A stretch of 64,000 nucleotides of DNA from the NCBI RefSeq assembly GCF_018732085.1, contig NZ_CP076103.1:682001-746000 (forward strand), read 5' to 3'. The DNA is from Lysobacter capsici (GTDB taxonomy: Bacteria > Pseudomonadota > Gammaproteobacteria > Xanthomonadales > Xanthomonadaceae). The notes below the pieces were generated by a model, which was not told the origin of the DNA, did no database searches, and saw only the letters and a program-made list of their open reading frames with translations. The position numbers and the translations under genes were made by a program. Positions 1 through 7,774 of the stretch are shown one piece after another; position 1 is the stretch's first letter; every line of letters begins with the position of its first letter.

Positions 1-474
1 GTCGAGTTCTTCCACGCGCAGGCCGCGCCTGATTTCGGCGCCCATCGCGATCGCGCGCGAGGCCAGCACGGTTTCGATGCGTTCCATGTCGGCGCCGGTC
101 GGCGTATCGGCGGGGCTGGGCAGGCGATACGACCACTTCGTGCTGTCGATATTGGTCGAGTCGAACGCGATGCCGGCGAAATGGCCGAATTGGCGGCGCG
201 GCTTCTGCGCGGTCTTCGCCGCTGCTGCGCCGCCGTCGCTCGCGTCGTCGTGCGCGCGCTGCGCGGGCGCGATGTCGTCGAGCAGGCCGCGGCGGTAGAA
301 GGCTTCCAGGGTGGGCGCGGACAGGCCGCGCATGCCGAACGGAAGGCGCTTCAGCGGCGAGTCCGGATCCTCGGCCTGCTCCAGCACCAGTACCGAGACA
401 CCCGCCAAGCGCAGTTCGCAGGCGAGAAACAGGCCGACCGGTCCGGCGCCGGCGATTACTACGTCGTAGATCAA
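1..474 (-). CDS. FAD-dependent aromatic monooxygenase (N-terminal part)
   Basis: The first 158 codons of a gene that runs off the left edge. It opens with a Rossmann dinucleotide-binding segment, DVVIAGAGPVGLFLACEL (about residues 4-21), followed by VLVLEQAEDP, the acidic end of the second strand that binds the FAD ribose. The next block (FGMRGLSAPTLEAFYRRGLL) matches the region after the FAD site in PgaE/Rox-type group A flavoprotein hydroxylases. Such enzymes use NAD(P)H and O2 to hydroxylate aromatic rings, phenolic antibiotics or polyketides. I place the start at a TTG codon, since the GxGxxG motif must lie within about ten residues of the N-terminus and a GAGGA ribosome site sits 8 nt upstream. 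Family assignment is firm; the substrate cannot be read from this part. Confidence 0.8.
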   Translation of the reverse strand, partial: MIYDVVIAGAGPVGLFLACELRLAGVSVLVLEQAEDPDSPLKRLPFGMRGLSAPTLEAFYRRGLLDDIAPAQRAHDDASDGGAAAAKTAQKPRRQFGHFAGIAFDSTNIDSTKWSYRLPSPADTPTGADMERIETVLASRAIAMGAEIRRGLRVEELD

Positions 475-624
475 GGGGGATTCCTCGAGCGTGTTGGCGG
501 GGCGCGGGAGGTTGATGGTTCTTCCGCGGGAGGGCTCGGTCCGTGGGCTCGGGCTATTTTAATGATCGCCAGGGGCTGGGGTGCGCCTTGTTTGTTGGCG
601 GGGTTGAGGCGATCTGGCGGGAAA

Positions 625-760
625 AGCGAATCTCCCTTGCCCCCTTTTCCAATGAGGGAACAGCAACGGCAAAAGCGAAGCCAGAAGCAAAGCCCGAAGC
701 AAAGCCGACGGCGAAGCGTTGCGAGCGCGAATAGTCGCCCCTTGGAAAAAGGGGCTGGCG
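625..760. repeat. MITE/REP-like intergenic element with inverted ends
   Basis: The gap between the monooxygenase and the GH99-like gene holds a structured element. One end (641-652) reads CCCCTTTTCCAA and the other (742-754) reads TTGGAAAAAGGGG, so the ends are near-perfect inverted repeats. Between them (about 664-715) lie short purine-rich iterations of the type GCAAAAGC/GCGAAGC/CAGAAGC. Short frames across it translate to low-complexity Ala-Lys-Pro-Glu strings and are not genes. I infer a dispersed, non-autonomous intergenic repeat. Only one copy was noticed in this window. Confidence 0.45.
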
Positions 761-860
761 CTTGCGTGGCTTCAGGCGAACGCGGCTGCGCCGGGGCATT
801 TGCTTCTGGTCGCCCGCAAGCCGAAGCCCTCCACCATGCAGACGATAAGCCTCGCCGTCC

Positions 861-2534
861 TTACGAAATCACCAAATCGAACAGCTCCCACCCGCCCACC
901 TGCACGGCGGTGGGAATCAACGGCCCCTTCGCTTCGTTCGTCGCCGTCACGTAACGGTTGTTGGCACGCGCCCGCAACGCGATCGTCCCGCCGGGCAGCA
1001 CCTCGATGAAGAACCGCTCACGCGCGCCGACCGTGTCGCGATTGGCGATCAACGCGTTCTGCTGCGCGGCATCCACCGTCACGAACTTCGCGTTGGCATG
1101 CGACAGCAAGGCGACATCGCCGCCGCCCGCGTCGACCATGTCGAAACGTTCCCACGGCCCGATCGCGTCGCGATTGGCGATCAGCGCCTGGCCGCCGCCG
1201 CTTTCGGCGACCACGTAGCGATTGTTCACCCGTGAACGCAGACTCAGCACGGTGGCCTGTCCGACCGTGCTTCCGCTCACCGGCGCCGTCGGGCGCACCG
1301 GGGTCAGCGCCAGCGCGCCCTTGAGCATGCGGCCGCCGTCGCCGGTCAGGCGTAGGTAGTAGTCCGATGCGCAGGGCGTGCCGTCTTCGTCTAGGGCGGC
1401 GAAGTTGAAATTGACGGGCAGGTCGTTCGCGGTTTCGGCGGTTTTCGCGATCTGGTTGCCTTCGTTGTATTCGTCGAACATCGAGATGTAGAAGCCGGCG
1501 ACGCCGAGCCGGGCGAGGTTGTAGAACTGGCGCCACATGAAGTTGCCGTGGGCGCGCTGGTGTTCGGCGAGGTCGCCCGGCAACACGCAGGGTTGGTAGT
1601 CGATGCCGTGCGCATCGCAATAGTCCTTGTCGGCGATGTTGACCGACAGCCAGAACGCGTCGGCCTCGTGGAGCTTGCCGATCGCGCCGATCATCCACGG
1701 CGAGAGCATGTCGAACTGGTTGAACACGTCCAGGAAGCCGGGCCGCACCGAGTCGCCGGTGCGCCAGCGGGTCGGCACGCCGCCGATCACGTAACAGCCC
1801 TGGCGCTTGAACCACGCCACCACGTCGGCGCATTCGGCCGCATGGAAGGGCCGGCTGTCGTCGTCGAAGCCGAAGCCCCAGATGCACACCACCGGCTTTC
1901 CGTTCTGGCGCGCGTACGCGGGCGATGCGGTGAGGGCCGACATCTTGTTGCTCCAGTCCTCCTTCATCTGCGTGCGCATCTGGGTCCAGCCGCTGACGTC
2001 GTACATGATGTAGAACTTGCGTTGATAGCGTTCGGCGGCCTGGCGGACGTTCGCGGCCATGGCGTCGCGGGTTGGGCCTTCGCCCGAGACCGGGTTGAAG
2101 CGTTGCAGGGCCGCGGTGTCGATGCCGTGCTGCTGCATCCAGTGGAAGTGGACGTTGACCGTGTCCTGGTCGTAGCTCGAAAACAGCCTGGCCGGCGCGC
2201 CGTTGCGCAGTGGCGCGAAGTCAGTCTGATAGCCGCTGGCGTACTCGCGCATGTCGGGCCAGGACTTGATCGCGTTGTTGTCGGGATTCGGCGCGCGACC
2301 CCAGTCGTGAGCCCAATGCCACCAGCCGTTGATCGGTGCGCCGTCGCCGGGCGCGGCGAACCAGCCCTGGTAACCGACGGTCACTTTGCCGACGACATCG
2401 CCGGGGCCGCTGACCGCGGCGATGCCGGTCGCGCGCGCGTGCAGGGCGGCGCGGGCGATCGCCGAGGCGCCGACGGCGCCCGTGGCTGCCGCGGCGGCGC
2501 TGCCGAGCAGGAAGGTGCGGCGTGTGATGCTCAT
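861..2534 (-). CDS. Tat-exported GH99/GH71-like hydrolase with C-terminal fascin-like trefoil
   Basis: A 557-residue exported protein. The N-terminus MSITRRTFLLGSAAAAA is a textbook twin-arginine signal (TRRTFL plus a long Ala-rich segment). The central part (about residues 45-370) has features of the GH99/GH71-like TIM-barrel hydrolases: VGYQGWFAAPGDG at its start, WWHWAHDWGR, a barrel strand with KFYIMYDVSGW, then KPVVCIWGFGFDD and YISMFDEYNEG. GH99 enzymes cut internal alpha-mannosidic links; related bacterial proteins often have unknown substrates. Residues about 425-557 contain three iterations of the R-(A/V)-N-N-(R/K)-Y-V ... WE(R/L)F pattern typical of fascin/actin-crosslinking beta-trefoils, probably a carbohydrate-binding module. 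Activity is inferred; the two-domain layout and export are seen directly. Confidence 0.72.
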   Translation of the reverse strand: MSITRRTFLLGSAAAAATGAVGASAIARAALHARATGIAAVSGPGDVVGKVTVGYQGWFAAPGDGAPINGWWHWAHDWGRAPNPDNNAIKSWPDMREYASGYQTDFAPLRNGAPARLFSSYDQDTVNVHFHWMQQHGIDTAALQRFNPVSGEGPTRDAMAANVRQAAERYQRKFYIMYDVSGWTQMRTQMKEDWSNKMSALTASPAYARQNGKPVVCIWGFGFDDDSRPFHAAECADVVAWFKRQGCYVIGGVPTRWRTGDSVRPGFLDVFNQFDMLSPWMIGAIGKLHEADAFWLSVNIADKDYCDAHGIDYQPCVLPGDLAEHQRAHGNFMWRQFYNLARLGVAGFYISMFDEYNEGNQIAKTAETANDLPVNFNFAALDEDGTPCASDYYLRLTGDGGRMLKGALALTPVRPTAPVSGSTVGQATVLSLRSRVNNRYVVAESGGGQALIANRDAIGPWERFDMVDAGGGDVALLSHANAKFVTVDAAQQNALIANRDTVGARERFFIEVLPGGTIALRARANNRYVTATNEAKGPLIPTAVQVGGWELFDLVIS

Positions 2535-2706
2535 CGACGAGACTCCCGAAGCAGGTGAGGGATGGAGGCGGCCATGCGGGCGATGCCGCGCGGCGGCGGT
2601 TCGCTTCGGTCTTCCTTGGTGGCTTCATCGTGGGAGTCGCGCGGCCCTTCCTTCAATGCCCCCTTCGGACTAGCCCGCGCTCCGGCATCTCGTTTCGTTA
2701 GCGCAA

Positions 2707-2726
2707 TGCGTCGCACAAGCGACGCA
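2707..2726. terminator. Short hairpin upstream of the GH99-like gene
   Basis: TGCGTCGC-ACAA-GCGACGCA forms a perfect 8-bp stem with a four-base loop in the divergent gap between the GH99-like gene (minus) and the VOC gene (plus). There is no T-run, so it could equally be a regulatory palindrome. Confidence 0.25.
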
Positions 2727-2826
2727 GCGTCGATCAATACGGTTCGGGAGCGCTACCTGGCGCGATCGGCTGCCCAGGCGCTCGTCTGAGCTATGCTCCA
2801 ACCCCGCATCGACCCAAGGCGCCCGC

Positions 2827-3207
2827 ATGCTTCACCACATCTCTCTCGGCGTCCGCGATCTGCAAGCGGCCGGCGCGTTCTACGACGCCACCCTGGGCGC
2901 CTTGGGTTACCGCCGGGTGTTCGACGGCGAAGCGTCGATCGGCTACGGCCTCGTGGACGGCCAAGACATGCTGCTGTTGAATCTTTGCGCCGACGCGGCC
3001 ACCCCCGGAGCCGGTTTCCATCTCGCATTCGCCGCGCCGTCGCGCGCGAGCGTCGATGCGTTTCACCACAACGGCCTGGAAGCCGGCGGCCGCGATAACG
3101 GCGCGCCGGGGCTTCGTCCCGATTATGGAGATGGCTACTACGCGGCCTTCCTCGTCGATCCGGACGGCCACCGCGTCGAAGCCGTGATCAATCGCAGCGT
3201 GGTTTAA
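2827..3207 (+). CDS. VOC-superfamily (glyoxalase/dioxygenase-like) protein
   Basis: A 126-residue protein with the single-domain vicinal-oxygen-chelate pattern. It begins MLHHISLGVRDLQAAGAFYD, where the His of the first beta-strand is a usual metal ligand, and ends AAFLVDPDGHRVEAVI, the classic strand in which the final Glu (about residue 119) is the second ligand. VOC proteins of this length act as dimers in glyoxalase, fosfomycin/bleomycin resistance or ring-cleavage chemistry, but many have no known substrate. It stands alone between a divergent GH99-like gene and a convergent membrane-protein gene, so context does not narrow the function. Confidence 0.85.
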   Translation: MLHHISLGVRDLQAAGAFYDATLGALGYRRVFDGEASIGYGLVDGQDMLLLNLCADAATPGAGFHLAFAAPSRASVDAFHHNGLEAGGRDNGAPGLRPDYGDGYYAAFLVDPDGHRVEAVINRSVV

Positions 3208-3241
3208 GCGAGGCTGACAGAGTCGACCGGCTCGGACTTGC

Positions 3242-3260
3242 CTGAAGCATGACGCTTCAG
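3242..3260. terminator. Hairpin between convergent genes
   Basis: CTGAAGC-ATGAC-GCTTCAG (7-bp stem, 5-nt loop) sits between the end of the VOC gene and the end of the convergent membrane-protein gene, overlapping the latter's stop codon. The position suits a bidirectional terminator, though the stem is short. Confidence 0.3.
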
Positions 3261-3907
3261 CTTGTCGCGGTGACGGAGCGGGCGGCATCGCGCCGGCTCA
3301 AGCGGAAGAAGAAAAACGCCACGGTCGCCAGGCCGATGGCCGAAGGCAGAATCTGCGACCACGGTTGCCAGACGCGCACGACGTTGCCCACCAGCGCCGA
3401 GAGCATGCCGAACAGCGCGGCGATCAGTTTGTAACTGTGGTCGTAGCGCCACAACGTGCGGAACCAACGGCGCGGAAACAGCCAGCGTGCGGCGTCGTAG
3501 GCCAGGATCGTCGCCAACGCGCCAAGCGAGGAATACACCAGCACGTTGGCGCCTTCGGCGCGCAGCACGATGGGGACGAGCAGGCCGGCAAGGATCATCG
3601 CGCACACGGTCCAGGCCCCGTCGATCATTTGCGGCCCGCGTTCGCGGGTACGCGCCGAGCGCCAGCCGCCGACGAGCTGATAAAGCACCAGCACGGTCAA
3701 TACGGCGAAGTTCGGCAGGAACCGGAACAGCGTCAGCCCGGCCGCCGCCGATGCGCACACGACGAAGCCTGCGTAGCAGAAATATCGGCCCCAGCGATGG
3801 TGCGCGGGGCTGCCCTTGGCATTGCCGAGTTGGTAGAAGCCGATGAGCATGGCGACCATGCCCGCCATCACGTGGACCGTGATGTTGAGTAGTTGCGGAG
3901 CGGGCAT
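3257..3907 (-). CDS. Seven-helix integral membrane protein (DUF2306-like)
   Basis: About 216 residues from the ATG chosen here, which follows a CAGGAC ribosome site; a longer frame reaches 3988 but adds a charged, non-membrane N-terminus. Seven hydrophobic segments are visible, among them VMAGMVAMLIGFYQLG, YFCYAGFVVCASAAAGLTL, MIDGAWTVCAMILAGLLV and LIAALFGMLSALVGNVV. Conserved-looking His residues (HVMAG, HHRWGR, DHSYK) lie at helix ends. The pattern resembles DUF2306/cytochrome-b561-like small membrane proteins, but I cannot name a function. It is a single gene convergent with the VOC gene. Confidence 0.6.
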   Translation of the reverse strand: MPAPQLLNITVHVMAGMVAMLIGFYQLGNAKGSPAHHRWGRYFCYAGFVVCASAAAGLTLFRFLPNFAVLTVLVLYQLVGGWRSARTRERGPQMIDGAWTVCAMILAGLLVPIVLRAEGANVLVYSSLGALATILAYDAARWLFPRRWFRTLWRYDHSYKLIAALFGMLSALVGNVVRVWQPWSQILPSAIGLATVAFFFFRLSRRDAARSVTATS

Positions 3908-4146
3908 GGGCGTCCTGCGATGCACGGCGATGCGGCCATTTAATCGGCATCGGTGCGAAACGGCCCGTGCCATTCGTCTTTGCGGCAATCGCCCGCGTCG
4001 ACGTGCGCGGCGCGATTCGCCAAGACAATGGGCTGGACAGGTTCAGCGGCGGAGCAAGCCCGCCGAGCCTGAGTCGGCGCAAGAGCAAGGTTGGACGGTC
4101 TGCGACCGCCCGCGCGAGGAATCGTCTCCACGCGCGGGCCGACGAC

Positions 4147-5280
4147 TCAAAGCGCCGCAGGCTGCTGCTGGGTCACGCAATGCACCATGCCGCCGTTGCG
4201 GTACAGGTTGCGCACGTCGATGCCGATCACGCTGCGGCCCGGATACAGGCCTTGCAGGATCGATTTGGCGACGGCGTCGTTGGGGTCCTTGTACTCGGGC
4301 ATCAGCACGACGGTGTTGCCGACGTAGTAGTTCACGTACGAGCCGCGGTAGCCCAGTTCGTAGCCGTAGGCGGTGACGACGTCGCGCGCGGTCAGCGGCA
4401 ACTGCACGATGCGGTAGGCGGCGCCGTCGATGTCGCTTGCGCGGTACAGGCGCTCGATATCGGACGATGACAGGCCCCATTGGCGCAGATCGGCGCGGCT
4501 CATCGTGACCAAGGTGTCCGGCGTGCCGAAACGGGCGAAGCCGTCGATGTGCATGTCGGTGATGTCGTCCTTGCCGCCGGGCGCGCCGTCGAGCCAGATG
4601 AACTTGGACACGCCCAGCTGCTCGGACAGCACCGCTTCGAGTTCGGCTTCGCTGAGCTCGGCGTTGCGGTTCGGTTCGCGCGTGGAGCTGCGCGTGGCCA
4701 TCAGCACGCCGCGTCCGTCGACTTCGATCGCACCGCCTTCGAGCACCACGTCGTTCACGTCCACGCGCGGCAAGCCGATGCGGCCGGCGACAGCGGCGGG
4801 CACGGTGTCGTCCTTGCGGTAGGGCGCATCGAGGCCCCAGCCGTTGAAGCCCCAGTCGGTGATCGTGAGCCGGTCGTTGCGGTCGTAGACGAAGATCGGG
4901 CCGTTGTCGCGCACCCACACGTCGTCGGTCGGGCGGATCAGGAAGCTCACCTTGGTCAGCGCGATGCCGGCGGCGTTGAGCAGAGTGCGCACGCGGGCCT
5001 GCTCGTTGGCGTCGTAGACGATGATGTGGACGTTTTCGCTGGCGACCAGCGCGCGGGTCATCGCCACCCAGGTCGGATCGAGCCGGTCGCGATAGGCGCG
5101 GCCGTAGGTGTAAGCGTGCGGCCATTGCAGCCAGGTGCCTTCGTGGCGCGCGGTTTCGTCGGGCATGTAACCAGTCTGGGCGTGGGCCGCGCCGGGGGCG
5201 ACGGTGTTCAGGGCGAGGGCGCATAGGACGCTGGCGACCAGCGGACGCCAGCCGGCGCGGGGAAGCTTGGAGGTGTGCAT
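4147..5280 (-). CDS. Exported agmatine / peptidyl-arginine deiminase family protein
   Basis: A 377-residue member of the agmatine deiminase (PAD_porph) family, which hydrolyses the guanidinium group of agmatine or peptidyl-arginine to citrulline-type products and ammonia. Family landmarks are visible: YMPDETARHEGTWLQWPH near the start, DDVWVRDNGPIFVYD, WGFNGWG, VLEGGAIEVDG, the IWLDGAPGGKDDITDMHIDG block containing the catalytic His, and NGGMVHCVTQQQP, where Cys is the nucleophile. The chosen ATG gives a Sec signal peptide (hydrophobic VASVLCALALNTVAPG, cleavage near AHA-QT). Cytosolic AguA enzymes lack such a signal, so this one acts in the periplasm or outside. A frame extending to 5340 would bury the signal and is rejected. 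Confidence 0.85.
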   Translation of the reverse strand: MHTSKLPRAGWRPLVASVLCALALNTVAPGAAHAQTGYMPDETARHEGTWLQWPHAYTYGRAYRDRLDPTWVAMTRALVASENVHIIVYDANEQARVRTLLNAAGIALTKVSFLIRPTDDVWVRDNGPIFVYDRNDRLTITDWGFNGWGLDAPYRKDDTVPAAVAGRIGLPRVDVNDVVLEGGAIEVDGRGVLMATRSSTREPNRNAELSEAELEAVLSEQLGVSKFIWLDGAPGGKDDITDMHIDGFARFGTPDTLVTMSRADLRQWGLSSSDIERLYRASDIDGAAYRIVQLPLTARDVVTAYGYELGYRGSYVNYYVGNTVVLMPEYKDPNDAVAKSILQGLYPGRSVIGIDVRNLYRNGGMVHCVTQQQPAAL

Positions 5281-5416
5281 GGGGGAAACCTGTCGGGTGA
5301 GGTGGGCTTGGACGCGCACCTTAGCCAGCGAACCTGACATCCCGCTGATATCGGCCTGTCGACAACCGGCGGCCGAAAAAAATCAGTCGACGGCGGCCGC
5401 TACGGCGCCCGCACCG

Positions 5417-6649
5417 TCACAACAGCAGTTCCACCCGCGCACCGCCGCCGGTGCGGTTTTCCAGGCGCAGCTCGCCGCCGTGCAGTTGCGCGATGTGCTG
5501 GACGATCGACAGGCCCAGGCCGCTGCCGCGGCTGGCCGGGCCGGTCACGAACGGCTCGCCGATGCGTTGCAGCAGCGCCCCGGGGAATCCGGGGCCGCGA
5601 TCTTCGACGATCACCTTGCGACCGCTCACCGTTACGCTGATCGATGCATCGCCTGCATCGTTCGCCGCGTGCAGCAAGGCGTTGTCGATCAGGTTGCGCA
5701 CGGCGGTTTGCACCAGGCGCAGGTCCACGTTCACCACCGACTCGTCGGCGTGGAAGGCGATCGGCCGATCGTCGGGCAGGATCGCCTCGATCAGCAGATC
5801 CAGGCGTACGGGTTCCTTGTGGACCGGCGAATCGGCCGCGTCCAATCGCGCCAACAGCAGCAACTGTTCGACCAGGCCGGCGGTCTGGGTCGTGACCCGT
5901 TCGACTTTCGCCAGCACCTGCGTCGGCGGCTCGCGACCGTCGTGCGCCGATTCGCACAGCGCCTGCAAGCGCGCGACCGGCGTTCGCAGTTCGTGCGCCG
6001 CCGCGGCGATGAAGCGTTCGTGTTGTTCGAACGAAGCGATCGCCGGCCGCAGCGAGCGACGCGACAGCACGTGGCCGACGAGGATGCCGAACGCGGCCAG
6101 GCCGGCGGCGATCGCCAAGGTCCAGCGAACGAAGGCGGCGTGGGTGGCATCGCGCGCGCCGGGGTCGGCCAATACCAGGATTGCGGCGATGGGTCGGTCG
6201 CGGTCGTCGTAGGTCGGCTTGGCTTGCAGCAGGTAAGCGCGGCCGCGGCGGTCGTGGCCTTCGCTGGCGATATCGCGGCCGCCGGCGATCACGGCCTCGG
6301 CCAGCGCGAACGGTTCGGCGAGATCGAAGCGCGGCCGCTCCGGGCGCAGCAACACCTTCGGCGGCGGGCCTTTGCCGATCACCCAGATATCGCTGCCGCT
6401 GTCGATCACGTCGGGCTCCTTGCGCAGCACTTCGTCGTGAAAGCGGCCGTCGGCGTCGAACCACGTCAATCCGTACACCGCCGTCGCGCGCAGCCGCGCG
6501 CTGGAGGCGAGGTCGAGCTGGGCCAGCCGCGCATGCGTGGCGATGGCGACGCCGCACAGCACGATCACGCACAGCAGCCACGCCGCCGTCCACACCGCGG
6601 TCAGGCGCAGGTGCAGCCGTCGCAGGACCTGCTCACGCCGTCGCGTCAT
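5417..6649 (-). CDS. Two-component sensor histidine kinase (EnvZ/QseC type)
   Basis: A 410-residue membrane kinase. One helix near residues 16-36 and a second near 175-195 bracket a periplasmic sensor domain of about 135 residues. The kinase core follows: H-box AAAAHELRTPVARLQ with the phospho-accepting His, N-box NLIDNALLHA, G1 DRGPGFPG and G2 GSGLGLSIVQHIAQLHGG. There is almost no linker resembling a full HAMP domain between helix 2 and the H-box. It overlaps the upstream response-regulator gene by 17 bp, so the pair is co-translated and works as one signalling system; the signal is unknown. Confidence 0.93.
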   Translation of the reverse strand: MTRRREQVLRRLHLRLTAVWTAAWLLCVIVLCGVAIATHARLAQLDLASSARLRATAVYGLTWFDADGRFHDEVLRKEPDVIDSGSDIWVIGKGPPPKVLLRPERPRFDLAEPFALAEAVIAGGRDIASEGHDRRGRAYLLQAKPTYDDRDRPIAAILVLADPGARDATHAAFVRWTLAIAAGLAAFGILVGHVLSRRSLRPAIASFEQHERFIAAAAHELRTPVARLQALCESAHDGREPPTQVLAKVERVTTQTAGLVEQLLLLARLDAADSPVHKEPVRLDLLIEAILPDDRPIAFHADESVVNVDLRLVQTAVRNLIDNALLHAANDAGDASISVTVSGRKVIVEDRGPGFPGALLQRIGEPFVTGPASRGSGLGLSIVQHIAQLHGGELRLENRTGGGARVELLL

Positions 6650-7310
6650 CGCGTCCGTCCAGCCGATAACCCGCGCCGCGCACCGTGTACAGCAACGGCG
6701 GGCTGCCGAGTTTGCGGCGCAGCGCGGCGATCAACACCTCGTCGGCGTTCGACGCCGGTTCCTGACCTTCGCCCCAGCAACCGGCGATGATGTCGCCGCG
6801 CGCGACGACTTGCCCGGCGCGTTCGGCCAATAACTGCAACAAGGCGAACTCCTTCGGACGCAGCGGCAGCGCGACTCCGCCGCGACGGACTTCGCGACGG
6901 CCCAGGTCGACTTCCAGATCGGCCACGCGCAACACGCTGGGCCGGATCGCGCCGCCGCGTCGCCCGATCGCGGTGATGCGCGCGATCAGTTCGTCCATCG
7001 AGAACGGCTTGATCAGATAATCGTCGGCGCCACCGGCGAAGCCGTCGATGCGGTCCTCGACCGCATCGCGCGCGGTCAGGAACAGCGCCGGCGTGGCGAT
7101 GCCGCGCTGGCGCCATTGCCGCAGCGAGGCGAGCGCATCGCCATCGGGCAGGGCGCGATCGAGCACGAAGGCATCGTAGGCATACGACCGCACGAAGGAT
7201 TCGGCGGTCGCCAGATCGGCGACTTCGTCCACCGCATGCCCGTGCGCGCGCAGCCGTCCGGCGACGGCCTCGCGCAAATCGGTCTGGTCTTCGAGTACGA
7301 GCAGGCGCAT
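6633..7310 (-). CDS. OmpR-family response regulator
   Basis: A 225-residue DNA-binding regulator, first gene of the operon with the kinase. The receiver domain begins MRLLVLEDQTDLREAV with the acidic pair, carries the phospho-acceptor Asp in FVLDRALPDGD (about residue 51), Thr in LFLTARD and Lys in LIKPFSMDEL. The C-terminal winged helix has LRPKEFALLQLLAERAGQVVARGDI and the closing YTVRGAGYRLD, standard for the OmpR/PhoB class. It would activate or repress sigma70 promoters when phosphorylated by the adjacent kinase. No target site could be assigned from the sequence. Confidence 0.94.
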   Translation of the reverse strand: MRLLVLEDQTDLREAVAGRLRAHGHAVDEVADLATAESFVRSYAYDAFVLDRALPDGDALASLRQWRQRGIATPALFLTARDAVEDRIDGFAGGADDYLIKPFSMDELIARITAIGRRGGAIRPSVLRVADLEVDLGRREVRRGGVALPLRPKEFALLQLLAERAGQVVARGDIIAGCWGEGQEPASNADEVLIAALRRKLGSPPLLYTVRGAGYRLDGRDDATA

Positions 7311-7774
7311 GGGTGCGAGCTTACCGCCGCGGCGGCCTGGACGCGCGGGGCGTCACAGTTTGCCTCGAAACCTTCCCGGCAACGCCCCATGTCCGCCCCC
7401 GGATCGTCCTTGTCGCGCGCCCGAGGCCGGGATCACCGTGGCGTGTGGTGCATGGACTGTCGTACTCGCAATGCCGCATCCCGATGCGACGTGGCGCGGA
7501 ACACATCGGAAGGTGAACTGCGTTTTGATTTAACAAATCAACGCGGCCCGTCTGTCCGTTGGCCGCGATGCGGGGCGTTGACCAGAACGGGGCGCGCTTC
7601 ATTGGAAGTGTCATTGAGCGAATCAGCAAGCCGCGCAGGCCGGCTCGCACGACGACGGCTGATGCCCCACATGCGATGCACCCGCATGCGCAAGGCGTGA
7701 CCCACGCCACAACGAAGTTGCGACTTCACCCGTGCCTGCACGAAGGGATATCCGACTCAGTCAAGGAGAGTGCT
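7311..7774. other. Gene-free stretch upstream of the exported protease
   Basis: About 460 bp between the divergent response-regulator gene and the protease gene. Short frames cross it in both directions, but none has a ribosome site with coding-like content. It must hold both divergent promoters. Only the AAGGAG ribosome site of the protease (7763-7768) is clear. Confidence 0.5.

Noticed and set aside
543..734. A 63-residue frame encoding Ala-Lys-Pro-Glu repeats
   Set aside because: The repetitive translation arises from a low-complexity intergenic element; no ribosome site.
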